From Bacteroidota bacterium (GTDB taxonomy: Bacteria > Bacteroidota > Bacteroidia > Bacteroidales > NBLH01), in assembly GCA_025361565.1 (NCBI GenBank), contig JANYKN010000140.1, positions 124,001 to 188,000 of the forward strand: a stretch of DNA of 64,000 nt, written 5' to 3'. Made by a program: the position numbers and the translations under genes. Under the pieces are notes generated by a model. That model was given only the letters and a program-made list of their open reading frames with translations. It did not search any database and was not told the DNA's origin. Of the stretch, positions 42,267 through 50,997 are shown in pieces. Numbering within the stretch: the stretch's first letter is position 1; every line of letters starts with the position of its first letter.

Positions 42267-45233
42267 ATGAAAAACAGTTTATTCAAAGCAAAATTGTTGG
42301 GCTTGGTGCTGATGTGGGGATTTTCCCTTTCGGTATTTGCCCAGGAACATGAATTGACCGGACAAGTTTTAGATGCCGGTAACAGCAGCCCAGTTCCAGG
42401 CGTAAGTGTGGTTGTCAAGGGAACTTCAAATGGAACAATCACCGATTTGGATGGTAATTTTAAATTAAGTGTTGCCAGTAACGACACAATTGCCTTTTCG
42501 TCGGTTGGTTTTATAACACAGAATATTTTTGCAGGGAGCTTTAACTCTTTAAAAGTAATGCTTGAACCTCAGAATGAAGCAATTGGAGAAGTTGTGGTAA
42601 TTGGTTATGGGCAGGTTCGGAAAAAAGACTTGACTGGTGCAGTAACAACAATCGGAAGCAAAGAATTTGCCAAAGGTTCAATAACAAATGCAGAACAGTT
42701 GATTGCCAATAAAATACCTGGGGTACAGGTTATTCCATCGAGTGGAAAACCTGGTGCTGGGAGTTCGTTCCTTATTCGTGGAGGCGCTTCACTCAATGCC
42801 AGCAACGACCCACTTGTGGTAATCGATGGGGTACCAATTGAAGGTCAAGGTGATGGTACAGGATTCCTGAGCCAATTGAACCCCAACGATATTGAATCAT
42901 TTACTGTACTAAAAGATGCTTCTGCATCAGCAATTTATGGATCGAGGGCTTCAAACGGGGTAATCCTTATCACTACCAATAAAGGCGTAGCCGGAAAGTT
43001 GAAGATTTCAGCATCAACAAAATCGTCAATGGCAACAATTTACAAAAAGATTCCGGTTTTGAATGCCGGTGAATTCAAAGATGTAGCAAAGTTAGCAGCT
43101 GATTATACAGGCATAACATATGAATCGTTGGCTCTTGGAAATTCTGAAACCGATTGGCAGGATGAAATTTTCAGGCAAGCATTTACCACCGATAATTCCA
43201 TTACTTTTAGCGGCGGGATTAAAAAATTGCCTTATCGGCTTTCTGTTGGCTATCTGAACCAGGACGGAATATTGTTAACCAGCAATTATGAGCGCATCAC
43301 AACCATGCTAAATATAAATCCAACATTTTTTGATGATCACCTTAAAGTTAATTTTAACATGAAGGGTTCAATCGAAAATGATCAGATTGCGGATAGCCGT
43401 GCCATTAGCAGCGCTATTACTTTCGATCCAACCCAACCGGTAAGAACCGAAACTTCAAATTTTGGAGGTTATTTCGAATACGAGCAATATGCTTCAAATC
43501 CAGCAAACCTTCATGGCCATTACAATCCAGTTGGAATGCTTGAACAGGTTGATAATCATAAAAATACGTATAGAAATATTGGCAATATTCAACTCGATTA
43601 TAAGTTGCATTTCCTGCCTGATTTGCACCTGAATATCAATACCGGATATGATTTTTCAAACTCGAAAACCAGTTATTTTATGCCCGAAACAGCTTTTGAG
43701 CAGAATATAGCTGGTGGTAGCATTTATAACGCTGATCCTTACCAGGAAATACGCAACATGTATTTCGAAGCTTTCGCCAATTATGTAAAAGATTTAAAAT
43801 CGATTGATAGCCGTGTGGATGCGATGGTTGGTTATTCGTACAACGATTTTTTAACAACCATTCATTATTACGAAAGCTATAACGCTGCCGGTGAGTTACA
43901 ACCCAATACAACTCCAACTTATGCATTTAATAAACCGCAACATACGCTAATTTCGTTCTATGCCCGTGCCAACTATTATTTTAAAGACCGTTATTTGTTA
44001 ACTGCCACTTTACGTGACGATGGTTCATCGCGTTTTTCCGAAAATAACCGCTGGGGACTTTTCCCTTCAGTTGCGTTTGCATGGAAAATAAACCAAGAAG
44101 GCTTTATGAAAAATGCTAAAATCCTTTCGGATCTGAAACTCCGCATTGGATATGGCGTTACCGGCCAGCAGGATGGAATTGGTAACTACGATTATATTCC
44201 TACCTATTCGCAAGGAAGCCAAACAGAACAGTATTTAATTGGAAACACTTTCTATACCAGGTCTTTCCCTTCAGCTGCCGACCGCAACCGTAAATGGGAA
44301 CAAACAGCAACTTCGAATATAGGAATGGACTTTGGATTTTATGAAAACAGGATTTCAGGTACTATTGATGGTTACATCAAAAAAACCACCGACTTGTTAA
44401 ATACAGTAAACGTTCCATTGGGAACAGATTTTACCGGATCCATAACAAAAAATATTGGAAGCATGGAAAACAGGGGCGTGGAGTTCACTTTAAAAGCTCA
44501 GCCTATTAAAACTAAAGATCTGACATGGGATTTGGGCTTTAATATTGCCTATAATGTAAACGAAATTACCAATCTTTCAATGGTAGCCGACAGTGCTGTT
44601 GGTTTGGTTAGTGGAAGTTACCTTGTTAACACCGTTGGTTACAGCCGCAACGTATTTTATTTGTATCACCAGGTTTACGATAAAGACGGAAGCCCCATAG
44701 AAGAATCAATGCTAGATATGAACAACGATGGTTTGATAAACGATAAAGATCGATATCGTTCGCATAGTTCAATACCTAAATACCTAATTGGATTTAATAC
44801 CAATCTGCGATACAAAAACTTTACAGCAGGTTTTTCTTGTCATTCCAATCTTGGACACTATATGTATTTCCGTCCAAACGACAATTTGGTAGCGGTTTAC
44901 GGATGGAATGTTCCCAACAACCTGAATACCATGTATTACAAAACTGAATTCAAATCGAGTACAAATCAGTCGCAACAATACAGCGATTATTACCTGCAAA
45001 ATGCTTCTTTCCTAAAAATTGACAATATTAATGTAGGATATGAATTTGAAAATTTGTTCAAAAGCTTTAGCGGAAATGCTGCATTGCGCATTAATGCCTC
45101 TGTCCAGAATGCATTGATTATCACCAAATATTCCGGCCAGGATCCTGAAGCAAGCTGGAACTGGGGCGTGGATTATGGAACCAGTTATCCGGTTCCTAGG
45201 ACCTATACACTTGGATTAGCTCTTGATTTTTAA
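42267..45233 (+). CDS. susC: SusC/RagA-family TonB-dependent transporter
   Basis: The ATG at 42267 (MKNSLFKAKLLGL) is preferred to 42228 because it begins a normal signal peptide (cleavage near VFAQEHELT). The 988-residue outer-membrane protein starts with a CarboxypepD_reg-like domain (GQVLDAGNSSPVPGVSVVVK, DLDGNFKLSV). The TonB box region EVVVIGYGQVRKKDLTGAV and the plug (GVQVIPSSGKPGAGSSFLIR, DPLVVIDGVP, DASASAIYGSRASNGVILI) follow. The 22-stranded barrel ends in YTLGLALDF, with a C-terminal aromatic. It imports galacto-oligosaccharides with the SusD lid encoded 28 bp downstream, powered by TonB/ExbBD located elsewhere. Confidence 0.96.
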   Translation: MKNSLFKAKLLGLVLMWGFSLSVFAQEHELTGQVLDAGNSSPVPGVSVVVKGTSNGTITDLDGNFKLSVASNDTIAFSSVGFITQNIFAGSFNSLKVMLEPQNEAIGEVVVIGYGQVRKKDLTGAVTTIGSKEFAKGSITNAEQLIANKIPGVQVIPSSGKPGAGSSFLIRGGASLNASNDPLVVIDGVPIEGQGDGTGFLSQLNPNDIESFTVLKDASASAIYGSRASNGVILITTNKGVAGKLKISASTKSSMATIYKKIPVLNAGEFKDVAKLAADYTGITYESLALGNSETDWQDEIFRQAFTTDNSITFSGGIKKLPYRLSVGYLNQDGILLTSNYERITTMLNINPTFFDDHLKVNFNMKGSIENDQIADSRAISSAITFDPTQPVRTETSNFGGYFEYEQYASNPANLHGHYNPVGMLEQVDNHKNTYRNIGNIQLDYKLHFLPDLHLNINTGYDFSNSKTSYFMPETAFEQNIAGGSIYNADPYQEIRNMYFEAFANYVKDLKSIDSRVDAMVGYSYNDFLTTIHYYESYNAAGELQPNTTPTYAFNKPQHTLISFYARANYYFKDRYLLTATLRDDGSSRFSENNRWGLFPSVAFAWKINQEGFMKNAKILSDLKLRIGYGVTGQQDGIGNYDYIPTYSQGSQTEQYLIGNTFYTRSFPSAADRNRKWEQTATSNIGMDFGFYENRISGTIDGYIKKTTDLLNTVNVPLGTDFTGSITKNIGSMENRGVEFTLKAQPIKTKDLTWDLGFNIAYNVNEITNLSMVADSAVGLVSGSYLVNTVGYSRNVFYLYHQVYDKDGSPIEESMLDMNNDGLINDKDRYRSHSSIPKYLIGFNTNLRYKNFTAGFSCHSNLGHYMYFRPNDNLVAVYGWNVPNNLNTMYYKTEFKSSTNQSQQYSDYYLQNASFLKIDNINVGYEFENLFKSFSGNAALRINASVQNALIITKYSGQDPEASWNWGVDYGTSYPVPRTYTLGLALDF

Positions 45234-45261
45234 TTGTTTAACGATTTAAAAGAAATTTAAA

Positions 45262-46818
45262 ATGATACGTATTAATAAAAAATACCATACCATTGCAGGA
45301 ATGTTGATGCTGTTGCTTTTCGCATTTTCCTGCACCGATGATTTGAACCGTTTTCCAACCAACGGCACAACCAACGATATTCAATACAATACATTGGATG
45401 GATATAAACAAAGTCTTACTACTATTTATGCAACCCTTGCCTATAGCGATTTTCTGAGGAATTACTGGAACATGCAGGAATTAACAACCGACGAGGCGGT
45501 TTCAACATGGGATGATAATGGAATCCTTTCGTACCATATTTTTAATTGGACAGCCGATAATATTGCTTTGGGAAATGTTTATACAACTGTTTTATACAAT
45601 ATCACCCTTTGCAACAATTTTTTGATCGAGGCCTCAGATGATAAATTGGCCAAACGGGGTTTTTCAGGACAAGATGTAGAGACCATAAAACAATATGCCG
45701 CAGAATCAAGGTTTATGAGAGCCTATTACTTTTGGATGTTGCTTGATTTGTATGGAAATCCGCCTTTCCCAACAGAAAACAGCCTACTTTCAGGCGATGC
45801 ACCAAAACAAATCCAAAAAGAAGATTTGTATACTTTTATAGAATCTGAACTGAAAGAAATTGAACCTTTGTTGGTAGCCCCTAAGTCCAATGAATATGGA
45901 AGAGCAGATCAAGCTGCTTGCTGGTCTTTACTTGCCCATTTATATCAAAACGCACCAATATATATTGGAATTGATAAAAGTACCGACGTAATTACTTATT
46001 GCAAAAAAGTTATTGATGGTGGATATTCGCTCGAAAATCATTACAGTTGGTTAATGCTGGCCGACAATTACCTGAATTCGGACGAATTTATTTTTACCAT
46101 TAATTTCGACAATGCAAAGGAAATTACCTGGGGTGGCACAAATTACCTGGCACTTGGTGCTGCTGGTGTTACCGCTGAAGTTAACGGGATGAGTGCTTCG
46201 TGGAATTCACTAAGGATGACCCAGCAAATTCCGGCTTTATTCCCAACCACGGATACACTCGTTGACAAACGTGCTCAATTCTGGACCAACGGCCAAATTC
46301 TTGAAGTGAAGGATTTAGGTTCTTCTACCGATGGTTACTCAAATTATAAATTCCGCAATTTAAACCGCAACGGCCAGGCACCTGCTCAAAACAATACGTA
46401 CAATAATATTTGCGATATCGATTACCCGATTTTCAGGCTTGCCGAAATTTATCTTAGCTATGCCGAAGCAGTTATTCGTGGTGGAGAAGGTGGCGATTTG
46501 AACACAGCACTTTCGTATATCAATAAAATAAGAGGAAGAGCCTATGCTGGGGATCCTGCAAGTACCGATGGAAATATTACATTGCCCGATCTGACACTCG
46601 ATTTTATTTTGGATGAACGTGGCAGGGAATTGTATTGGGAAACATACCGTCGCACCGATTTGATCCGCTTCAACAAGCTCACAACCAATGAATATTTGTG
46701 GGCATGGAAAGGTGGAGTGAAACAAGGAATCCAGGTTGCTGATAAGTATAAAATATTTCCTATTCCTACCTCAGATTTATTGGCCAATCCCAATTTAAAA
46801 CAAAACAAAGATTACTAA
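45262..46818 (+). CDS. susD: SusD/RagB-family surface glycan-binding lipoprotein
   Basis: The 518-residue surface lipoprotein forms the lid of the SusC transporter. The lipobox is MLLLFAFSC (Cys22). SusD features: DLNRFPTNGTTNDIQYNT, TPR-like helices (ESRFMRAYYFWMLLDLYGNP, LLAHLYQNAPIYIG), the conserved C-terminal FRLAEIYLSYAEAVIRGG (RxAEvyLnyAEA pattern), INKIRGRAY, FILDERGRELYWETYRRTDL, and the ending KIFPIPTSDLLANPNLKQN. It follows susC by 28 bp and precedes the SusE-like gene by 18 bp. Confidence 0.96.
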   Translation: MIRINKKYHTIAGMLMLLLFAFSCTDDLNRFPTNGTTNDIQYNTLDGYKQSLTTIYATLAYSDFLRNYWNMQELTTDEAVSTWDDNGILSYHIFNWTADNIALGNVYTTVLYNITLCNNFLIEASDDKLAKRGFSGQDVETIKQYAAESRFMRAYYFWMLLDLYGNPPFPTENSLLSGDAPKQIQKEDLYTFIESELKEIEPLLVAPKSNEYGRADQAACWSLLAHLYQNAPIYIGIDKSTDVITYCKKVIDGGYSLENHYSWLMLADNYLNSDEFIFTINFDNAKEITWGGTNYLALGAAGVTAEVNGMSASWNSLRMTQQIPALFPTTDTLVDKRAQFWTNGQILEVKDLGSSTDGYSNYKFRNLNRNGQAPAQNNTYNNICDIDYPIFRLAEIYLSYAEAVIRGGEGGDLNTALSYINKIRGRAYAGDPASTDGNITLPDLTLDFILDERGRELYWETYRRTDLIRFNKLTTNEYLWAWKGGVKQGIQVADKYKIFPIPTSDLLANPNLKQNKDY

Positions 46819-46836
46819 TTTGAAAAAATAATAATT

Positions 46837-48054
46837 ATGAAATCAAAATTTATATATACGATTCTGGTTTTGCTTATGGTGTTTTCGGCCTGCGAAAACG
46901 ATCTGCTGAAAACCACTATAACCGATGGCACAGCGCCAGTACTAACATCATCCAAAACACGGATTGAACTGTTGCTCGCCGATTCGGCAAATAATGCAAT
47001 TAGTTTGAGCTGGACAGATCCAAAATATCTTGACAACACAAGCAATGGAAGCCTTGTTGGTACTTATTTTATTGAAATTGACAAATCCAATGATTTTTCC
47101 GCTCCCATTTTAATTGCTGCAGGAAATACACTTGAACAATCATTTTCAGTATACAATTTCAATAAATTATTATTGGGTATGGATTGTAATTCTGGTGTGG
47201 CAAACGATATTTTTGTAAGGGTTAAATCGGTGTTTTTCAATTCCGATACTTTGCTTTCCAATGTTCTGCAACTTTCGGTTACACCTTATGCCACAGTAAT
47301 ACCTCCGGCCATTACCGTACCTGGTGAATTGTGGATCAGCGGAGCTGCTATCCCTGCCGGATGGATTACTCCTTTTCCTGCCAATCAAAAGTTCTTCAAA
47401 GAATCTTCAACTACTTTTTCAATAATTATTGACTTGTTGGGAGGTAAAGATTATGAAATGATAACCGATGGAAACGGTGTAAACTGGACTCCATGTTATC
47501 GTCTTGATCCCGCCATTGATCCTGCATCTGTTGTTTGGGGTGGCGGCTTTGTATGGGATGGAAATGGTTCGCCATACAATTGGGGAAGCAAAAAATTCCT
47601 TAGCCCACCAAGCGATGGAACCTATAAACTGACCTTCAATTTTCAGGATGCAACATACACAGTAGTTGATGTAACAGGTCCTCCGGTTATTGCAATTCCT
47701 GCCGAATTATGGATTAGTGGCTCAGGCCTCACAGGCGGTTGGATAACTCCTTTTCCTGCCGAACGTCAGTTTACCAAAATTGATGATTACAGGTTCTCGA
47801 TTTCCATTTTCCTTGCAGCAAGTTCCGATTACGAAATGATTACTGATGGAACAGGCGCCAATTGGACTCCTTGCTACCGAATTGATCCGGCACTTGATAG
47901 AACTACAATGATATGGGGTGGTTCATTTGTTTGGGATGGTGATGGTTCAGCTTACGGTTGGGGCAGCAAAAAATTCTTGTCGCCTCCGACTGACGGCACT
48001 TATAAATTGATTTTCGATTTTCAAACAGCAACTTATATTGTTTTAATGGAATAA
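46837..48054 (+). CDS. SusE/SusF-like lipoprotein with two near-identical C-terminal domains
   Basis: The 405-residue predicted surface glycan-binding protein has a lipobox LLMVFSAC (Cys19). An N-terminal SusE Ig-like domain (~25-155; LLADSANNAISLSWTDP, GTYFIEIDKS) precedes two tandem domains, ~161-285 and ~288-405. Both read ELWISG, GWITPFPA, DYEMITDG, NWTPCYR, DPA, WGG, FVWDG, GSKKFLSPP and DGTYKL in the same order. High similarity between copies implies a recent duplication. The repeated Trp-rich surface (WGG, FVWDG, WGSKK) is a plausible sugar-binding face. Last gene of the PUL. Confidence 0.8.
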   Translation: MKSKFIYTILVLLMVFSACENDLLKTTITDGTAPVLTSSKTRIELLLADSANNAISLSWTDPKYLDNTSNGSLVGTYFIEIDKSNDFSAPILIAAGNTLEQSFSVYNFNKLLLGMDCNSGVANDIFVRVKSVFFNSDTLLSNVLQLSVTPYATVIPPAITVPGELWISGAAIPAGWITPFPANQKFFKESSTTFSIIIDLLGGKDYEMITDGNGVNWTPCYRLDPAIDPASVVWGGGFVWDGNGSPYNWGSKKFLSPPSDGTYKLTFNFQDATYTVVDVTGPPVIAIPAELWISGSGLTGGWITPFPAERQFTKIDDYRFSISIFLAASSDYEMITDGTGANWTPCYRIDPALDRTTMIWGGSFVWDGDGSAYGWGSKKFLSPPTDGTYKLIFDFQTATYIVLME

Positions 48055-48073
48055 AATAAGTTGAGGAATTTTT

Positions 48074-48271
48074 AAGAGGCTGTCTAAAAAGTGTTTTCTG
48101 GACGTCGAGCTGTTTGCTGAGCCTGGTCGAAGCACTGTCGAAAAGATTATTGATAATCAATAACTTATATACTTCGATAAACTTAGTACATCGCATTTCG
48201 ACAAGCGTTTGACTGAGCTCACGCCGAAGTCTCAATGTCCATCACTTTTAGGACTTTTTAGACAGCCTCTT
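48074..48271. mobile_element. MITE-like element with perfect 19-bp inverted ends
   Basis: A 198-bp element is bounded by AAGAGGCTGTCTAAAAAGT (48074-48092) and its exact inverse ACTTTTTAGACAGCCTCTT (48253-48271). It has no coding capacity for a transposase. GGCTGTCTAAAAAG-type ends resemble those of Bacteroidota insertion sequences. The interior holds GAGCCTGGTCGAAG and TTCGACAAGCG, related to the hairpin repeat at 6296-6377. It sits 20 bp after the PUL's last gene. No clear target-site duplication was identified. Confidence 0.75.
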
Positions 48272-48329
48272 TCTTTTTTATCCTAGTTTTGATAAAAAAA
48301 TTCATGGTTAAATCAACACACGATTTTGC

Positions 48330-48839
48330 CTAAAAACTCTTCTTCGTAATTTTCCCATGCAAAGCATTCACTTCCATCAAAGCAGCCGATCCATACCACG
48401 GATGAAGTTCCATTTTTAAACGGCCAGATTTTACTGCCGGATCAGTGTTTATTAATGCTTCAGCTTCAGCAATGGTTTCTACATTGAAAATAAAAATGCC
48501 TCTAACATCGGTGTCGTCCATAAAAGGGCCAGCAAGTATTAACTTACCTTCTTTTGCCAAACGAGCTATATTGTCCATATGACCTTTTTGTATTTTAGCA
48601 GTTTCTATTGAATCCTGCTCTCGATTCGGTCCTTTTTTAAGGTAGGCGAAAACATATCTTTTCATTCCATATTCATCGGCTCCATATTTTTTTGCAAGCA
48701 CTGAATCAAAGGTAGATTCATTTATTTGGTTCAAGGCCAGTGAATCTTTGTTTACCGAATTTTCTTTTCTGGAATCTTGTTTATTACCACAACTGTAAAT
48801 ACTGAATAAGAATAGAAAAATTGGAATAATTGTTTTCAT
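48330..48839 (-). CDS. YciI-like domain lipoprotein
   Basis: The 169-residue protein has a lipoprotein signal (IFLFLFSIYSCGNK, Cys17). A YCII-related dimeric ferredoxin-like domain occupies ~60-150: RYVFAYLKKGPNREQ, GHMDNIARLAKEGKLILAGP, GIFIFNVETIAEAEALINTD and SGRLKMELHPWYGSAAL. Cytoplasmic YciI proteins are often fused to other modules; this one is exported. Last gene of a probable minus-strand unit after the 289- and 377-residue proteins (27-bp gap). Function unknown. Confidence 0.8.
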   Translation of the reverse strand: MKTIIPIFLFLFSIYSCGNKQDSRKENSVNKDSLALNQINESTFDSVLAKKYGADEYGMKRYVFAYLKKGPNREQDSIETAKIQKGHMDNIARLAKEGKLILAGPFMDDTDVRGIFIFNVETIAEAEALINTDPAVKSGRLKMELHPWYGSAALMEVNALHGKITKKSF

Positions 48840-48867
48840 GGTTATTTAGTTAATGGTTTAAAATTTA

Positions 48868-50001
48868 TTATTCTGGTTCATAATAAATTACAATTGATCC
48901 GCACTCGCCAAGCGTTGATTCCAGCGACATTAAATGTTTGGAATTTCCGTCAAAAATAATCACTGATGCTGTATTTGGAGGATCTTTGCCCAAATTATGT
49001 GCAAATACAATTAATTTATTTTGCCCAGGCCTTAAGGTTACCTGTATTTTTTTTCTATCGCTTTTTAGCACATATTTTTTTAGCAATTGCTTTTCATTCA
49101 GAAAAAGTGAAATTTTATCGCCATCCTCTTTTCCATAATCCCAAACCTGAATTTCAACGGAACTTGTTTTTACTGTCATTTCGTGAGTTGAAACAACTAT
49201 CCGCCCATTGATGGCGGTAACTTCGTTTTTATCGTTCACTTCAGGGATAATTTTATGTCTATTCTTTTTTTCCCTTTTTTTGATGTTTAGAAAAGCGTAC
49301 GATAAAGAAGTTCCAAAATATGCCCCCGAACCATTTGAACTAATTAACGTATTTCCAGAAATGCTATTGGTTTGTATGTTCAAATTGCATTCATAAACCG
49401 GATTCAGAGAATAATTGAATCCCAGATAAAGATTGAAATTGAGCCTTCTGGTAAGTGAAAAGCCCAATCCACTTTCAAGAAAGATTGAAGAAAATTGTTC
49501 TTCTTTATTGGATTGGGTAATACTTATTTCCGGCGCCTGATAAACAAATTCTGAAGTTTCATTGGCTGGTTTTGTGTTTCCAAACTGATATCCCGAAAAA
49601 AGCATCCATTGAATTCTTTCATTGTTTTGAAATGGTAAACTAAAACCAATATTTCCTGAAAATCCCTGAACCTGAACCGTAGATTCATTTTTAATTTTTA
49701 CATAATCGCCATTATTCAAGGAAATGGGCTGGTTATCTGCAAACTTCCATTTATATTTTTGATCAAAAGCGTTGAATCCAATTTCAATATATTTTCCAAT
49801 TCTATAATGTAAACCAGCCGAAACCAGATTTTGGTTAAAAAGTGGGCTAGTATTTTCCAATTCGTTACCATAGCCTTCGACCTTAAAGCGAGTATTTCCG
49901 GTTTGGGCTTTCAAATCAAAGCAAAATTGTTGCTGTCCATAACAAAAATAGGCGTATAAAAAGCAGGATGTCAATATAATAACCCGGAAGAATGGTTTCA
50001 T
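48868..50001 (-). CDS. Predicted outer-membrane beta-barrel protein with C-terminal Ig-like domain
   Basis: The 377-residue protein has a signal peptide (FRVIILTSCFLYAYF, cleavage near CYGQQQF). The N-terminal ~230 residues alternate in short amphipathic strands, e.g. NLVSAGLHYRIGKYIEIGFN, FSGNIGFSLPFQN, SIFLESGLGFSLTRRLNFNL and YLGFNYSLNPVYE, consistent with a small barrel. A basic linker (KKREKKNRHK) leads to a C-terminal beta domain (SVEIQVWDYGKEDGDKISLF, IQVTLRPGQNKLIVFAHN). It overlaps the preceding lipoprotein gene by 4 bp. Secreted, family not recognised; role unknown. Confidence 0.6.
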   Translation of the reverse strand: MKPFFRVIILTSCFLYAYFCYGQQQFCFDLKAQTGNTRFKVEGYGNELENTSPLFNQNLVSAGLHYRIGKYIEIGFNAFDQKYKWKFADNQPISLNNGDYVKIKNESTVQVQGFSGNIGFSLPFQNNERIQWMLFSGYQFGNTKPANETSEFVYQAPEISITQSNKEEQFSSIFLESGLGFSLTRRLNFNLYLGFNYSLNPVYECNLNIQTNSISGNTLISSNGSGAYFGTSLSYAFLNIKKREKKNRHKIIPEVNDKNEVTAINGRIVVSTHEMTVKTSSVEIQVWDYGKEDGDKISLFLNEKQLLKKYVLKSDRKKIQVTLRPGQNKLIVFAHNLGKDPPNTASVIIFDGNSKHLMSLESTLGECGSIVIYYEPE

Positions 50002-50843
50002 TCAATTTGCGTTTTACTATTCTTTTTAGAATTTTGTTCTGTTGATTTTTTGGCAAAAAACAAGTCCAATTCTGCTACATTGCTTTTTGAGCCATCTTTA
50101 TAAACCATCCAGAATCTGTTGTGAATATAATCTGAATAGCCATTAGTAATGCACAATTTAAAACTGATTTGTTGAGTGTACGTAATAGTTTGAGGAAAAA
50201 TAATCCGGTTTCGAGGCAGTGAAAAATCTGAGCTGTTCCAAAAATAACCATCAAGAGAATAAAAATCGCCATTTCCGCTAATACTGTCAATTTCATCGGC
50301 GCAATATCCTTTGTGGATAAAAGAGATCAGATATCTATCACCAGTGCCAGCATCGGTTTCGCATGTTGAGGTATCAATAAGTGAATAAATTGGCAATTCA
50401 ATTTGTTTTACACATGGCAATTCATATGAAAAATCAAGTGTGTTGCTTCTGGATTTGTTTTGATAAATTGCGGTGATTTTACCAGTGACTGACTTGGCTG
50501 TGTCACTGGTTTCATGAATTCGAACATTAAGCAAACTACTTTCATCGGTTTTATTGGTAAAATCGATGTTTCGGTGTCCAATTGAAACAGTATCAGAAAG
50601 ATAAATCAGATTTTCACCCGAAGAATAATTTCTGGTAATGCTTAAACTGTCAACAAAATCATAGCAAAATCCCTGGTGCAGAATATTTAAGGCAGTAAAT
50701 CCTGGATCTAACATTTCCGTACTTTCAAACGAAAGTTGTTTTGGGCAGGTTGTAATTTCCACCTTTAAATCGCTTGAGCGATTGCATTGATAAAGCAAGA
50801 ACAATGAAAAGAATAGCCAATATAATTTGAATTGTTTTTCCAA
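49998..50843 (-). CDS. Hypothetical lipoprotein (TTG start)
   Basis: The open frame begins at a TTG (50867). An internal TTG at 50843 gives a cleaner signal peptide (MEKQFKLYWLFFSLFLLYQC, lipidated Cys at the end), and the exact TAnnTTTG promoter box at 50865-50872 overlaps the first TTG, so I choose 50843. The 281-residue product is beta-rich, with two similar halves (LHQGFCYDFVDSLSITRNY and IHKGYCADEIDSISGNGDFY), each with a Cys and an acidic D-x-I/V-D-S turn. It is coupled by a 4-bp overlap to the outer-membrane protein gene, so the two probably act together. No family was recognised. Confidence 0.6.
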   Translation of the reverse strand: MEKQFKLYWLFFSLFLLYQCNRSSDLKVEITTCPKQLSFESTEMLDPGFTALNILHQGFCYDFVDSLSITRNYSSGENLIYLSDTVSIGHRNIDFTNKTDESSLLNVRIHETSDTAKSVTGKITAIYQNKSRSNTLDFSYELPCVKQIELPIYSLIDTSTCETDAGTGDRYLISFIHKGYCADEIDSISGNGDFYSLDGYFWNSSDFSLPRNRIIFPQTITYTQQISFKLCITNGYSDYIHNRFWMVYKDGSKSNVAELDLFFAKKSTEQNSKKNSKTQIE

Positions 50844-50864
50844 GGATTTGGTTTTGATTTTATC

Positions 50865-50872
50865 CAAATTTA
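50865..50872 (-). promoter_or_regulatory. Candidate -7 box
   Basis: The minus strand reads TAAATTTG, an exact TAnnTTTG match, overlapping the first possible TTG start (50867) and 22 bp upstream of the preferred TTG start at 50843. Confidence 0.5.
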
Positions 50873-50997
50873 GTAAAAGAAATGATGATTGGCAATTTGA
50901 TTGTTAAAATTACAGTGAAACTCGAGCTGGTTAATGTCTTCGATTTACGACAATGTTTTAATCACTATTTCTTAAGGTCTGCAAACTTCTAATATTT

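Noticed and set aside
46360-46725. 121-codon minus-strand ORF inside susD
   Set aside because: Antisense shadow of the conserved SusD C-terminal region.
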